Positions 17,295-26,600 of a stretch of 64,000 bases of DNA are shown in pieces. The stretch spans positions 1-64,000 of the forward strand of contig JAZRSV010000020.1 in the NCBI GenBank assembly GCA_045651685.1, in the 5' to 3' direction. This DNA is from CAKVLS01 sp045651685. GTDB taxonomy: Bacteria > Bacillota > Clostridia > Christensenellales > UBA1242. A program made the translations under genes and the position numbers. The notes under the pieces are model-generated. The model was not told the origin of the DNA, did not search any database, and worked only from the letters and a program-made list of their open reading frames with translations. Each line of letters opens with the position of its first letter. Positions within the stretch are counted from its first letter, which is position 1.

Positions 17295-17876
17295 ATGTCA
17301 AAGTTGTATTTTAAGTATGGCGCTATGGGTAGCTCAAAAACTGCACAAGCTCTTATGACAAGATTTAATTATCTACAAAAAGGTTATGAAGTTTTGCTAA
17401 TAAAACCAGTTATAGACAATAGAGATGTTGTTGATGGTGAGATTGTTGTAAAAAGTAGAATTGGCATATATGCAAAATGCAAAGTTTTTGACAAAAACAC
17501 TAACTTGTATGACTTTATTGCAGAGCATAACTTTTTGACTGGTAAAAAAGTTGTTATTGTTGATGAAGTACAATTTTGCACAGAACAACAAATCGACCAA
17601 CTACATGATGTGTCTACACAAGTACCAGTTTTGTGTTATGGCCTACTTACCAACTTTAAGACAAAATTGTTTGAAGGTTCAAAACGCCTTGTAGAAGTAG
17701 CAGAATCTATAAGCGAGATAAAGTCGGTATGTCACTGTGGTAGAAAAGCTACCATTAATGGCAGATTTGTAGATAACAAACTTGTATCTGATGGCGCAGA
17801 AATCTCTATTGGCGCAGAAGAGTCTTATATGAGTATGTGCTACACTTGTTATAAAGCATTAAAAGATAAAAATTAA
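17295..17876 (+). CDS. tdk: Thymidine kinase
   Basis: Phosphorylates thymidine to dTMP in the salvage pathway. Walker A is at the N-terminus (YGAMGSSKTAQ), Walker B-like VDEVQF follows (about 94-99), and four cysteines in CHCG and CYTC bind the structural zinc of the lasso domain. At 193 residues it is standard for the type II (TK1-like) family. P-loop wording is GxMGSSKT where many relatives have GxMFSGKT. Start chosen by an AGGAG site 9 nt upstream; single-gene transcript with its own terminator. Confidence 0.95.
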   Translation: MSKLYFKYGAMGSSKTAQALMTRFNYLQKGYEVLLIKPVIDNRDVVDGEIVVKSRIGIYAKCKVFDKNTNLYDFIAEHNFLTGKKVVIVDEVQFCTEQQIDQLHDVSTQVPVLCYGLLTNFKTKLFEGSKRLVEVAESISEIKSVCHCGRKATINGRFVDNKLVSDGAEISIGAEESYMSMCYTCYKALKDKN

Positions 17877-17901
17877 CACAAAACAATATTGATAAAATAA
17901 A

Positions 17902-17928
17902 AAGAATCCAAATAAAATTTGGATTCTT
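17902..17928. terminator. Two-way terminator between tdk and the lipoprotein gene
   Basis: Arms AAGAATCCAAAT and ATTTGGATTCTT with flanking A and T runs; serves tdk (+) and the convergent gene (-). Confidence 0.9.
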
Positions 17929-17947
17929 TTTTGTTTGTTATGCTCAA

Positions 17948-19213
17948 TTATTTTGTAATTGTGATAGCAGAACCTACTGCTGAAGTATAAGTTGCATCTG
18001 CCAAAGCAACATTGTCTACAGTATTGACACTTACTGTGATACTAGAAACTGCATCGATGTTGTTTTCTGTTTTTACAAGTTGACCATCACCATTAGTTGC
18101 ATTAGTAAATGTGTTATTGCTAATAGTGACAGTTGCATTGTCTAAAATATAAAATCTAATAGCTCTGTTAGAAACATCTCTAATAACATTGCCGTCGATT
18201 AATACAACACCTCTTGTTTGACCACCTTGCAAGTTGATTGCGTTGTGAATAGTGTTTTTGATAGTGTTGTTTGTAATTGTCACATTGTTTGCACTGTCAC
18301 AGATAATACCTTGGAAATGACCATCAATAACGCAGTTATTAATTGTTATGTTCTTTTTGTTATCAGCAGCATAATCGATTTGTCCATCATTTCTAAAAGA
18401 AATACCAGCAAAACCGGTTGAGCCACCATTAAATGACCATGGAGTGTCTGTGATAAATGTGCAACTTTCTACAGTTATATCTTCGACTTGATCTGTATAG
18501 GTACTACCAACCAAAATTCTACCATACTCGCCAGCAAAATCCATATTTACAAATTTAACATTTTTCATATTAATATGATCTGCATAAGCAGTATCTTCTA
18601 CACCAACTGTAGATGTAAGTGGTACAACATTAGCAACTGGGATATTTCTGATAATATCAAAGTCATTAAGAATAGTGTCTGATAAGCCAGTTTCTAAATC
18701 GTCAAGATAGTTATATTGGATATAGTCTTTTGATTGAATTGAAAATAGACCTCTAAAATTAGCGCCGTCTACACCAGCAAAAGTGACATTAGTAAGATCT
18801 CTTACATAGTGGTAAGAACCAGTATTTGTAAGAGCGCCAACTTCTACTTCGGTAGCTCTGTCTAGTCTATCTGATGTATTGTATGCATAGATAGCTGATA
18901 GTGTTGCTCTAGTTGGTCTAACTTTTAATGCGCCATAGTCACCAGCGCTAAATACAACTGTTTTGCCGTTGATATCGCTATCAAGAGCTGCTTGTGCATT
19001 AGTTGGGGTCACTATAACTGCATCTTTAATCTCTTCTTTTGCAGTGTCGCCACATGAACATTTTGTTGTGTAATAAGCAGTGCCTTTTTCGATAACTACT
19101 TCGTTAGTATTAACATGAGCATGGGTGTGTTTTTCGTTACAACCAGTCAATGCAAATACACCAGGTATTAGCAAAAATGCCGCCAACACAAATGATAAAA
19201 ACTTCTTTTTCAT
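17948..19213 (-). CDS. Beta-helix surface lipoprotein
   Basis: A 421-residue exported protein. It opens with a lipoprotein signal (MKKKFLSFVLAAFLLIPG..., lipobox LTGC, lipid-bearing C25). After that comes a His-rich stretch (HTHAH) and a CSCGD pair that could bind metal. Residues about 125-400 are parallel beta-helix-type repeats rich in N, V and I (NVTITNNTIKN, GVVLIDGNVIRD, VTISNNTFTN), as in pectate-lyase-like folds. It probably sits on the outer face of the membrane and may bind or cleave polysaccharide; no catalytic set can be named. GGAGG precedes the ATG; strong promoter upstream. Confidence 0.8.
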   Translation of the reverse strand: MKKKFLSFVLAAFLLIPGVFALTGCNEKHTHAHVNTNEVVIEKGTAYYTTKCSCGDTAKEEIKDAVIVTPTNAQAALDSDINGKTVVFSAGDYGALKVRPTRATLSAIYAYNTSDRLDRATEVEVGALTNTGSYHYVRDLTNVTFAGVDGANFRGLFSIQSKDYIQYNYLDDLETGLSDTILNDFDIIRNIPVANVVPLTSTVGVEDTAYADHINMKNVKFVNMDFAGEYGRILVGSTYTDQVEDITVESCTFITDTPWSFNGGSTGFAGISFRNDGQIDYAADNKKNITINNCVIDGHFQGIICDSANNVTITNNTIKNTIHNAINLQGGQTRGVVLIDGNVIRDVSNRAIRFYILDNATVTISNNTFTNATNGDGQLVKTENNIDAVSSITVSVNTVDNVALADATYTSAVGSAITITK

Positions 19214-19258
19214 ATTTGTCCTCCTAAATATATTTATTAATATCTTATCACTATAGAT

Positions 19259-19288
19259 AGTATAATATTTTTTATTTTATTGTGTCAA
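19259..19288 (-). promoter_or_regulatory. Promoter of the beta-helix lipoprotein gene
   Basis: Minus strand TTGACA (19283-19288), 18-bp spacer, TATACT (19259-19264). Confidence 0.7.
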
Positions 19289-19337
19289 CAAAATACACTT
19301 TTATGTGTTTTATTTTACAATTTACAAACTACTATTA

Positions 19338-19673
19338 TTATCTTGCTAAACTAAAGTCTTCTGGCGAAGTGGTATCGTCTTTGCCATTGTAGATATCTAT
19401 AAAAATATCATACACATGATAAAAATTTTTGCTTTTGTCAATACATACAAATATTGCATATTGATCTATCATGTGCCCAGAGTTTTGGTCATAATGACTA
19501 CCAACCCGTGTGTATTTCTGTAAGTTGCCGTGTTGATGACGCAGGTCGGTTAGATAATTATGCAAGCCAATCACATTAAAAACTTTTATTGGATTTTCTT
19601 TGCAATAACCATATCCGTCTTTTTTTATTTTTTCAAACTTGGGCAAATTAAAAATTATTTGATCTATTGTCAT
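19338..19673 (-). CDS. Small conserved-looking protein of unknown function
   Basis: A 111-residue soluble protein starting MTIDQIIFNLPKF. Start placed at 19673, where GGAGGG lies 6 nt upstream; the frame can be read 15 nt further to a TTG that sits within the ribosome site. It has a mixed alpha/beta look with a conserved-seeming HNYLTDLRHQHG stretch, and no signal or membrane segment. I cannot name a family. Confidence 0.6.
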   Translation of the reverse strand: MTIDQIIFNLPKFEKIKKDGYGYCKENPIKVFNVIGLHNYLTDLRHQHGNLQKYTRVGSHYDQNSGHMIDQYAIFVCIDKSKNFYHVYDIFIDIYNGKDDTTSPEDFSLAR

Positions 19674-19838
19674 AAATATACCCTCCAATATAATTATAAC
19701 AAATATCTTGTACCATAATTAGACCAAGCAAAAAAATATTTGTATAAGCAATTTTTTTGTGTTGATTGTTTGTTTTTTTTACCTTATATTGTTATACTAT
19801 AGGCGTTCAAAAATTATATACAGACAAAGGTGTTTTTT

Positions 19839-20546
19839 ATGAATTTTGTTTATTTTTTGATATTTAGTGTAGTTATATTTTTGCTATCACTTATCAGCTA
19901 CGAAAAGTTTAGAACAACCACCCTTTATGCTTTAGCTATAGGCGGTGCTGTAAATGCAAACTTTTTTCATGCGGGCAATTATCCTATCAACTGCTTTGGT
20001 TTGCCATTTGGTATAGATAGCATAATTTATTCTGTATTTGCTTTTTGTGTAGTTGTTATGTTTTTGAAAGCTAACAAAAAAGAAGCTTACATATTGATGT
20101 TTTCTAGCGTTATTGCTATTATGTTTTCGGCTTGCATGCAACTTGTTGCAGATTTGTTTACAAAGGGATCTTCTCTTGCTATATGGCAAACTTTCTTTTG
20201 CTTTTGTGTTAGTTCTGCAGCGACTGTTATTGCAGTATGTGAGATGCTAGAGATATTGCAAAAGTTAAAAGAAAAAGGACTAAACCAATATCTTTTGATG
20301 GTTATTGGTATGGCTATTGTATTGTTTATCAATAGTATTATTTATTATCCTATCATTGTATTGATTAGTGGCACTCCTGCCAACCTATGGCAACAACTAC
20401 TGACATCTGTTATTGGCAAAGCAATTGGCATTGTATGTGCGATAGGTTCTTTGTACTTAATGAGCAAACTAGATATAGCAATACAAAAAAGAAAAGACAA
20501 AAAAGAATTAAGCAAGGTAGCTAAAAATAACGAAACCGAAAATTAG
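19839..20546 (+). CDS. Six-TM membrane protein, possibly VUT/YhhQ-like transporter
   Basis: A 235-residue integral membrane protein with about six hydrophobic segments and a Lys-rich cytoplasmic tail. The spacing of the segments, the FGLPFGIDSIIYSVFAF stretch and the later IIYYPIIVLISG segment loosely recall the VUT family of vitamin/queuosine-precursor transporters, but the match is weak. Start set at the ATG at 19839, 8 nt after AAAGGTG; a GTG 9 nt upstream is part of that site. A -10 TATACT is found about 45 nt upstream. Confidence 0.5.
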   Translation: MNFVYFLIFSVVIFLLSLISYEKFRTTTLYALAIGGAVNANFFHAGNYPINCFGLPFGIDSIIYSVFAFCVVVMFLKANKKEAYILMFSSVIAIMFSACMQLVADLFTKGSSLAIWQTFFCFCVSSAATVIAVCEMLEILQKLKEKGLNQYLLMVIGMAIVLFINSIIYYPIIVLISGTPANLWQQLLTSVIGKAIGIVCAIGSLYLMSKLDIAIQKRKDKKELSKVAKNNETEN

Positions 20547-20557
20547 ATAATAAAAAA

Positions 20558-20584
20558 GCGAAGAGATATATTTTTTCTCTTCGC
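20558..20584. terminator. Two-way terminator
   Basis: Arms GCGAAGAG and CTCTTCGC flanked by A and T runs, between the convergent membrane-protein and HD-domain genes. Confidence 0.85.
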
Positions 20585-20593
20585 TTTTATTTT

Positions 20594-21292
20594 TTATTGA
20601 ACTGGGGTTTGGTTAGGATCTTGCGTAAGCATATTGTCCATTTTGTCTAGCAACTTAAGAGAGTTTTGGGTCATCTCTGGATTTTGAGCTAGATTGTCTG
20701 CTCTACCAACCATAATAAGTTGACTAAGCAATTCTTTGCCACTACCCACACCGACATTATCATAACTGTCTACCAACTCTTGGACAAGTGGATATGATAG
20801 TGCCTTGTGATGTTTGTTATTGTCTGGGTCTAGAGTTATAAACATAAATATATCATGCTCATGTACTAGATGTTTGATTTTGGTTTGTTCGTCTGCGTCA
20901 AAACCAAATTGACCAAGCACTCTATCGGCAATTTTTACACTTGCTTTGTTGTGGTTAAAAAAGCTGTCTATCTCTCTGCCATAAAGCTTTGAGTAGCGTC
21001 TTAAGTGAGTTTCTGGTTTGCCAATGTCATGCAAAAACATGGTATAAGCAAGTTGTCTGCGGGTTGCATCATCAAGATCTTTTGTTTGGCTATTAATACT
21101 CTCAACAGAGTGCAAAATATGATCTAAACAACCATAGACATGCCAAGGGTTGTCTTGCTTAAGTTGTTTGGCATCTTCTATCTCTGGCAATATACCAACT
21201 AGCCAGCTCTTAAACTCTGGGTCTTGATATTGTTTGTAAAAGTCTTGTGTTGCATTGTCGCTTAATAAAACTTTGTCTAATGTTTTTAACAT
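20594..21292 (-). CDS. HD-domain phosphohydrolase
   Basis: A 232-residue protein with the HD signature: H..DH (about 51-58), FLHDIGKP with the HD pair (about 87-94), then HNK and HEHD (about 140-146), a usual metal-binding arrangement. The sequence around YTMFLHDIGKPETH resembles the HD part of CCA-adding enzymes and related nucleotide phosphohydrolases. It lacks a nucleotidyltransferase domain. Substrate unknown. GGGAG precedes the ATG. Confidence 0.8.
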   Translation of the reverse strand: MLKTLDKVLLSDNATQDFYKQYQDPEFKSWLVGILPEIEDAKQLKQDNPWHVYGCLDHILHSVESINSQTKDLDDATRRQLAYTMFLHDIGKPETHLRRYSKLYGREIDSFFNHNKASVKIADRVLGQFGFDADEQTKIKHLVHEHDIFMFITLDPDNNKHHKALSYPLVQELVDSYDNVGVGSGKELLSQLIMVGRADNLAQNPEMTQNSLKLLDKMDNMLTQDPNQTPVQ

Positions 21293-21392
21293 AATATTCT
21301 CCCTATATATACATTATAACATATATCTAACAAAAAATCACTACTTGTTTTAGACAATGTGCCAGAAGCAAAAATTTTTGAATGCTTTGTTG

Positions 21393-21421
21393 TTGACAAA
21401 CTTTACAAAGTATCGTATGAT
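21393..21421 (+). promoter_or_regulatory. Consensus promoter of a very short RNA
   Basis: TTGACA (21393-21398), 17-bp spacer, TATGAT (21416-21421), with no gene downstream on this strand for 760 nt. Confidence 0.6.
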
Positions 21422-21427
21422 AATACC

Positions 21428-21471
21428 ATACAGGATACAGAACGATTTATCGGCATCCTGTATATTTTTTT
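21428..21471 (+). ncRNA. Candidate 45-nt hairpin RNA
   Basis: Transcription from the promoter just upstream should start at about 21428, which is also the first base of a hairpin (arms ATACAGGAT and ATCCTGTAT, inner CGAT/ATCG) followed by a run of eight T. The product would be little more than a terminator hairpin. No ORF. It could be a small regulator or promoter noise silenced by a terminator. Confidence 0.4.
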
Positions 21472-21550
21472 TATTTAAATGGAGTTTTTGCCTAAAAATA
21501 TGTAGAAGATTATAAAGATAAATTAAACAAAAGCTATTCTTAAAAAAGAT

Positions 21551-21578
21551 AAAACCAAGCAAATTTTTGCTTGGTTTT
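21551..21578. terminator. Terminator of the MutT-type Nudix gene
   Basis: Symmetric hairpin AAAACCAAGCAAA/TTTGCTTGGTTTT, 47 nt past the Nudix stop on the minus strand; also closes plus-strand transcription. The gap 21293-21624 holds only this, the short RNA and its promoter. Confidence 0.75.
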
Positions 21579-21624
21579 TACTTTTCGCTAGTTTCAATTT
21601 GGCTAGGTCCTTCTTTTACTTTTA

Positions 21625-22029
21625 TTATTTTGCGTATTTATCTACTACCAATTGTGCTACAGGCACATCTGCTGCTGCCCATTCTAAACTCATCATCTCT
21701 GCAGGAGTTAGCCACTTGATACCTTTGTGTACATTCATCTTCATCTCTTTAGAGATAAGTGTGCACTCGTACACTGCCATTGATAGGTGAAAATCTGGAT
21801 AGTCATGCTCTACTTGATAAAAGAAGTTGTTAATTTCTACATCTATTTCTAATTCTTCGTGTAGTTCTCTTGTCAAAGTTTGCTCTCTTGTTTCGCCTTC
21901 TTCTACTTTGCCACCAGGAAACTCCCACTTAAAAGATACATAATCATATTTGCCTTGATCTCTTAATGTGCAAAGAATTTTGCCTTCTTCATTTTTTATA
22001 ACACCTGCTACTGTTGTAATTGTTTTCAT
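21625..22029 (-). CDS. MutT-type Nudix hydrolase
   Basis: A 134-residue Nudix enzyme of the MutT/NudG group, which cleans oxidised or unwanted NTPs. The Nudix box is complete: GGKVEEGETREQTLTRELHEEL (residues about 40-61). The C-terminal KWLTPAEMMSLEWAAADVPV is typical of (d)CTP pyrophosphatase/8-oxo-dGTPase relatives. GGAG lies 8 nt before the ATG. Single gene. Confidence 0.92.
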   Translation of the reverse strand: MKTITTVAGVIKNEEGKILCTLRDQGKYDYVSFKWEFPGGKVEEGETREQTLTRELHEELEIDVEINNFFYQVEHDYPDFHLSMAVYECTLISKEMKMNVHKGIKWLTPAEMMSLEWAAADVPVAQLVVDKYAK

Positions 22030-22088
22030 TGTTTTTCTCCTTGTTTGTTTTACATTATTAATATATCACACTTTTTTTAGTTTGTAAA

Positions 22089-22118
22089 TAGTTTTTTCTA
22101 GTTTTTTCTAGTTTTTTC
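22089..22118. repeat. Three phased 10-bp repeats with T6 tracts
   Basis: TAGTTTTTTC repeated three times exactly, followed by further T tracts at similar spacing. T6 tracts in phase with the helix should bend the DNA. Lies between the divergent Nudix and coiled-coil genes. Confidence 0.7.
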
Positions 22119-22169
22119 AAAATATTTTTAGTTTTATTTAGTTTTTGTTGCTTTTATTGTAAGATATGG

Positions 22170-22175
22170 TATAAT
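22170..22175 (+). promoter_or_regulatory. -10 element giving a leaderless transcript (coiled-coil gene)
   Basis: Extended -10 TGGTATAAT ending 6 nt before the ATG at 22182; a TTGCTT lies 16 bp upstream. Confidence 0.65.
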
Positions 22176-22181
22176 AAAAGT

Positions 22182-22622
22182 ATGAATTACGAAGAAGAAA
22201 TAATTAACCTAAAAAAACGAATAGACGAGTTGGAGAGAGCACTTGCTATAAAATCTCAACCAAAAACCGAACCAACAAACACCAACAGAGACAAAACAAA
22301 ATACATGTTTGAAGGCAAGGTTTATCCAAAAAATAGACTTGTGCTTGCTATTATCAAAAGATATGCCTGCGAGCACAACCCTACCTTTGACGAGCTTGCC
22401 AATGTTTTTGACAAGTCTTTGCAAGGATCTTTGGGTGTGGTAGAGCTATATGACAACGCTGCAAAAGTTAGCGATGCTGCAAAAAGATATTTTATGCAAG
22501 ATGCCGATGTACTAACTCTAGATGGACACAAAGTTGTTGTGTGTACCCAATGGGGCATCTTTAATATTGTAAAGTTTGTTAAGCGTGCGCAATCTTTGGG
22601 TTTTGATATAGAAACTATTTAA
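22182..22622 (+). CDS. Coiled-coil protein with a small conserved-looking domain
   Basis: A 146-residue soluble protein. Residues 1-30 form a short coiled coil (MNYEEEIINLKKRIDELERA), then a polar linker, then about 100 residues (YMFEGKVYPKNRLVLAIIKRYA...LDGHKVVVCTQWGIFNIVKFV) that resemble a small domain I have seen fused to AAA restriction proteins, without being able to name it. No catalytic residues are evident. Predicted leaderless. Confidence 0.55.
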   Translation: MNYEEEIINLKKRIDELERALAIKSQPKTEPTNTNRDKTKYMFEGKVYPKNRLVLAIIKRYACEHNPTFDELANVFDKSLQGSLGVVELYDNAAKVSDAAKRYFMQDADVLTLDGHKVVVCTQWGIFNIVKFVKRAQSLGFDIETI

Positions 22623-22634
22623 CAAAAAAGACTG

Positions 22635-22662
22635 TTGACAAACTACTACTTTATGATATAAT
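22635..22662 (+). promoter_or_regulatory. Consensus promoter of the structured RNA before the XTPase gene
   Basis: TTGACA (22635-22640), 16-bp spacer, TATAAT (22657-22662). Confidence 0.75.
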
Positions 22663-22668
22663 CATAGT

Positions 22669-22791
22669 GCGTAATCCCTATACCATTCCGGATTGATAAA
22701 CGCGTGGGATCTTCTATAACTTTTTAGAACTTCTTATGAATGGGCAAAAACAACTTATGCTGTTTTTTGTTTATTCGTAAGAAGTTTTTTT
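22669..22791 (+). ncRNA. Structured leader or ncRNA ending in a terminator
   Basis: From the predicted start, GCGT and ATCCC are followed by ACGC and GGGAT in the same order, so the two pairings interleave as an H-type pseudoknot. A near-palindrome ATTCCGGAT lies in the loop. Next come a small TTCTA/TAGAA hairpin and a long terminator hairpin (22728-22786, arms AACTTCTTA/TAAGAAGTT, extended by G-U pairs) with a T7 run. It may be a riboswitch for the next gene or a free-standing small RNA. It matches no riboswitch consensus that I know. Confidence 0.5.
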
Positions 22792-22824
22792 AACAGCAAA
22801 AAAAAGTAAAGGGAGAATAAAAAT

Positions 22825-23376
22825 ATGAAAGTACTAATCGGAACAAAAAATCCAGGAAAAATCGAGGGGGCAAAAAGAGCTTTTGAACACTACTTTGAAG
22901 ATGTCGAAGTAATAGGTATCAAAGCAGCATCTGATGTTAGCGAGCAACCAGTAGGTCAAGAAACATTGCAAGGCGCAAAAAACAGAGTAGACAACCTAAT
23001 GAAGTTTGCTCAAGAAAATGGCATACCTGCAGACTACTTTGTAGCTGTAGAGTCAGGCATAACACAAGACCTTGGCTTTTGGTCAATAACCAATATTGCC
23101 GTTATCAAAAATGCTCTTGGCGAAACAGGCATAGGCGCAAGTGAGAGCTTCCCTGTACCTAACAAGTATGTAGACACTATTATCAAAGACACTCTTGCAC
23201 CTGTTATGGACAAAATTTTTGAAGAGTCTGACTTAAGAAGTTCTACTGGTGGCATCGGCCTACTTACCCATGATGTTCTTACAAGAATAGACATCACTAC
23301 ACATGCTTTTGTTATGGCACTTACACCATTTGTTAACAAAAACTTGTGGAAAGACGAACCAGAAATAACACAATAA
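22825..23376 (+). CDS. yjjX: Non-canonical purine NTP phosphatase (XTP/ITP), YjjX family
   Basis: A 183-residue house-cleaning enzyme that removes inosine and xanthosine triphosphates. Family marks: IGTKNPGKIEGAK (5-17), the SDVSEQPVGQETLQGAKNR block (37-55), VAVESGI and the late STGGIGLLTH block. Complete length for the family. AAAGGGAG precedes the ATG by 8 nt. A terminator stands between its promoter and the gene, so expression may depend on read-through. Confidence 0.92.
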   Translation: MKVLIGTKNPGKIEGAKRAFEHYFEDVEVIGIKAASDVSEQPVGQETLQGAKNRVDNLMKFAQENGIPADYFVAVESGITQDLGFWSITNIAVIKNALGETGIGASESFPVPNKYVDTIIKDTLAPVMDKIFEESDLRSSTGGIGLLTHDVLTRIDITTHAFVMALTPFVNKNLWKDEPEITQ

Positions 23377-23380
23377 TACA

Positions 23381-23407
23381 AAAACCTCGGATAGTCTCCG
23401 AGGTTTT
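23381..23407 (+). terminator. Terminator of yjjX
   Basis: Arms AAAACCTCGGA and TCCGAGGTTTT. Confidence 0.9.
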
Positions 23408-23414
23408 TTGATAA

Positions 23415-23600
23415 AAACATTTTTTGCCAAAGGTCGGTGTTGGTTATGTTATGCACATATCACGAGACGGATACTTTTTCAAAGATGGTTCTAACGGTCA
23501 ATACATAATTGTTAACTTCGAAAAAGATATCATTATCACTATATTATCAAGCGAAAGCGATATGAGTTGTGTGACAGAAATTTTAAGAAATCTTATTTAA
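23415..23600 (+). pseudogene. C-terminal remnant of a class C beta-lactamase-like serine hydrolase
   Basis: An open frame of 61 codons without a start or ribosome site ends at TAA 23598-23600. It contains HISRDGYFFKDGSNGQYIIV and then NFEKDIIITILSSESD, which is how the end of a class C beta-lactamase/esterase-like domain reads (G-x-D-G-x-x-GQYIIVN-x-EKD). The serine and tyrosine motifs upstream are absent. A relic; no longer functional. Confidence 0.5.
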
Positions 23601-23616
23601 TATTTTTAAGCAAAAA

Positions 23617-23641
23617 AAACAACCTAAAATTTAGGTTGTTT
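23617..23641 (-). terminator. Terminator of the 1600-residue surface protein gene
   Basis: AACAACCTAAA/TTTAGGTTGTT hairpin just after the stop codon on the minus strand. Confidence 0.85.
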
Positions 23642-23646
23642 TTTTA

Positions 23647-26600
23647 TTAAAAACCTTTTTTGCGTTTTTTTACAGCTACAATAATTATTATTGTCACTAT
23701 CAACACTACTGCGCCGCCGCCTGCAGCAATATAAATTATCATCATATTGTTGCCAGCAGGAGCTGTAGGTTCTGGTGTTGTTTCTACTGCGAAGTGTGCT
23801 ACAAATACTGTATCATCTACTACTGCTGGTAGTGATGTATATACTTGAGAGGCGCCTTCGATAGTCCAACCGTCAAAAGTATATTTTACCTTTTCGGTAT
23901 TTTGTCTAGTTGGTATTTCGCCATCATATACAGGTTTCTCATTGTATGTCAACTCTTGAGTTGTTATAACTGTGTCGCCATCTTTGAAGATGATAGTATA
24001 GTATCTAACATCTCTTGCAAATGTAGCTGTTATTGTTAAGTTTTCTTCTACAGTATCTTGTAGACCTTGCCACTCTACAAAGTTATAAACATGTGTTGCA
24101 GTTTGTTGTGTAGGTAGCGCACTAACTAAAGTTGTGCCTATAACAACTTGATTGCCTTGCACGGTTATTGGAGTGCCATACTTAACGCCTTCTGCTTTGT
24201 TAATATCTACATTGCCATAAGCTGTATTGTCAGAAACAAATGCTATCTCATGCAATGTAAGGCGATAATAAACTTTAAGCACCAAAGAACCATTAGCAGC
24301 TATGACACCTTGTGTCGCATTTTGTGTGTTAGTGTCATCAAATACATAACCTGTTTTGGTCAACACATCAGCAGTGATCAAAGAATCTGTCACACCTTGT
24401 AGTCTTTGTGTTTTTGATGTATCTTGTATAAAGCCACCTTGTAGGTTTTCGTAATAATGTCTTACAACATATTGAGTATCATCTCTACCAACAAACATAG
24501 CTGTTATTGTAGCATGGCCATAGTTGCCTGGTTGCCATTCAAAATCTTCGTCTACAGTCCAGCTACCATTAGAATGAGTTATAACCCATTTGTCAAACCT
24601 ATAACCTTGAGCTGCTTCAAACACTGGCAAATCTGATAGTAGTGTTGTTAGTTCGATATTGTAGTCATAGTCAACAGGAGATCCATTGCCATGGGTACCT
24701 GCCTTAAATGTTAACTTATAAGTTATTATTTCGTATCTTGGTGTTAATGTAACATTTCCAGTCATGCCTGTACCAACCTCAAAGGTTTCGATTGTTGTAC
24801 CTCCGAAACGGGTTTGCCATGCTGCATTGTATGAGTTAGCAACAAATGTATAATGTGTTAGAGTGTATCCATCTTTGATATGATCAGGCAACTCAATGTT
24901 TGTTGTCACATTGTATTTTATTGTGATAGGTTCGTCTGCATTGATAGTCACTGTATATTCTCTATATGCTGCAGAAGCAACGATTTTTATATCGCCTACA
25001 GCAGCTGCTTGATATAGTTGAATATAACCACCAGCAGTGCTTACAGCATAGCCAGTTTCGATCAAAACATCATCAACATAAACTTGTACAGTGTTAGTTG
25101 TAGGATATGTATATTGTACACTATCCCAAAGTAGAGTTAGAGGTATTTTTAGACCTGTTTTGTACTCGATCTTTGTATAATCTGTTTCGCCATCTTCTGT
25201 TATTTCTACACCAGTAAGCTCGTAAGTGATGTCAAAAGCATTTAGTCTACCCTCTGCAATAATTTCTAAATCGCCAGCGATAGAGCCTGCTTCGAAGAAT
25301 AGTCTATTAGAAGTTGCAGCTTTTGTAAAAGTCACATCATCCTCTACACCATCTACCTTAAATGTTATATAATCTACATTTAGGTGATAGTCATCGGTGT
25401 TTGGTTGTAGATATACATAAAATGGTTCGCCATATAGAGTACTATATGGGTCATATACTCTGCTGTATACTGTTGCAGATTGTTCTGTTAAGTTTGTTAA
25501 AGTATACTTAATGGTATAAGTATCTCTATCGTAAAATAGAACATATACTTCTGTACCATAGCCTTGCAAAGTATGTGTTAACACATTGTCCTTGTGGGTA
25601 CTGTTAAATGTAAAACCTCTTAAGTCTGCAGGGGTTTCGGTTATAGTATTCCAAGTTGTGCCAGAGCCTACTACAATATTTTCTGGCAACAATTCATAAG
25701 AATCACCAGATAAAGTTTCTGTCCAATATTCGATTGTGTATTGACTTTGAAGAGCATTATAAACGGCAGTTAGTGTCACATCACCATAATTTTCTGCCTT
25801 CCAGCTAAAGGTCTCTCCTGCTACCCAAGAACCAACACTTTCTTTAACTTGCCAACAAGCAAATTCATAACCATCATTTAGAGTTGTTGGAGTTTCTAAA
25901 GTTGGCATTGTTGTGTCTAAATATGTATAGTGATAATAAGTATTTGATAAATTACCAAAATCTGTTACTTCAAGATTGATTGTATACAAATGTAACATAA
26001 AGTCTGGTCTTAATGTGATATTGCCATATTCGCTAGGAGAATATATAAATATCGATTCTTGATCCCAAGATCCATCTGATTCAACTACCTTCCAAGCATC
26101 AAATTCCCAATGATCATCAATATCAATTGTTGGCAAAACAATAGTTGGTTGTCCGGCAGTATATTCTATAGGTGTCATGTCATAAGTACCATGCTCACCC
26201 GCTACAAAGGTAATAGTATATTTTACTTCTTCGTATTGAGCAACTACTACGACATCTCCATAAGAACCTACTCCACCCCAAACATAATCGCCAGCTGTCC
26301 AGCTACCAACAGGTTCTTGAATAACCCATTTTGTAAATACAAATTGTGCTGGAGCTGTTGGAGTCTCAAGGTCTTGCATAGTTTCGGTCTCTACAGTATA
26401 GTAAAATACTGTCGGACCAGTAAGAGATCCAAACAATGGATCTAAAGTTATAGTATATCTAGTAAGTTCGTATATAGCAGTGACATCTACATTGCCGTAG
26501 TTGCCAGAAGAATTTATTGCAAAGTCTTCGCCTACTACCCAAGAACTATCTGCATCAGTGCTAGTGATTTGCCATTTTACAAAAGTATAATGCTCATCTG

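Noticed and set aside
22669..22791. 6S RNA or SRP RNA
   Set aside because: Lacks the long bulged duplex of 6S and the conserved apical loop of SRP RNA.
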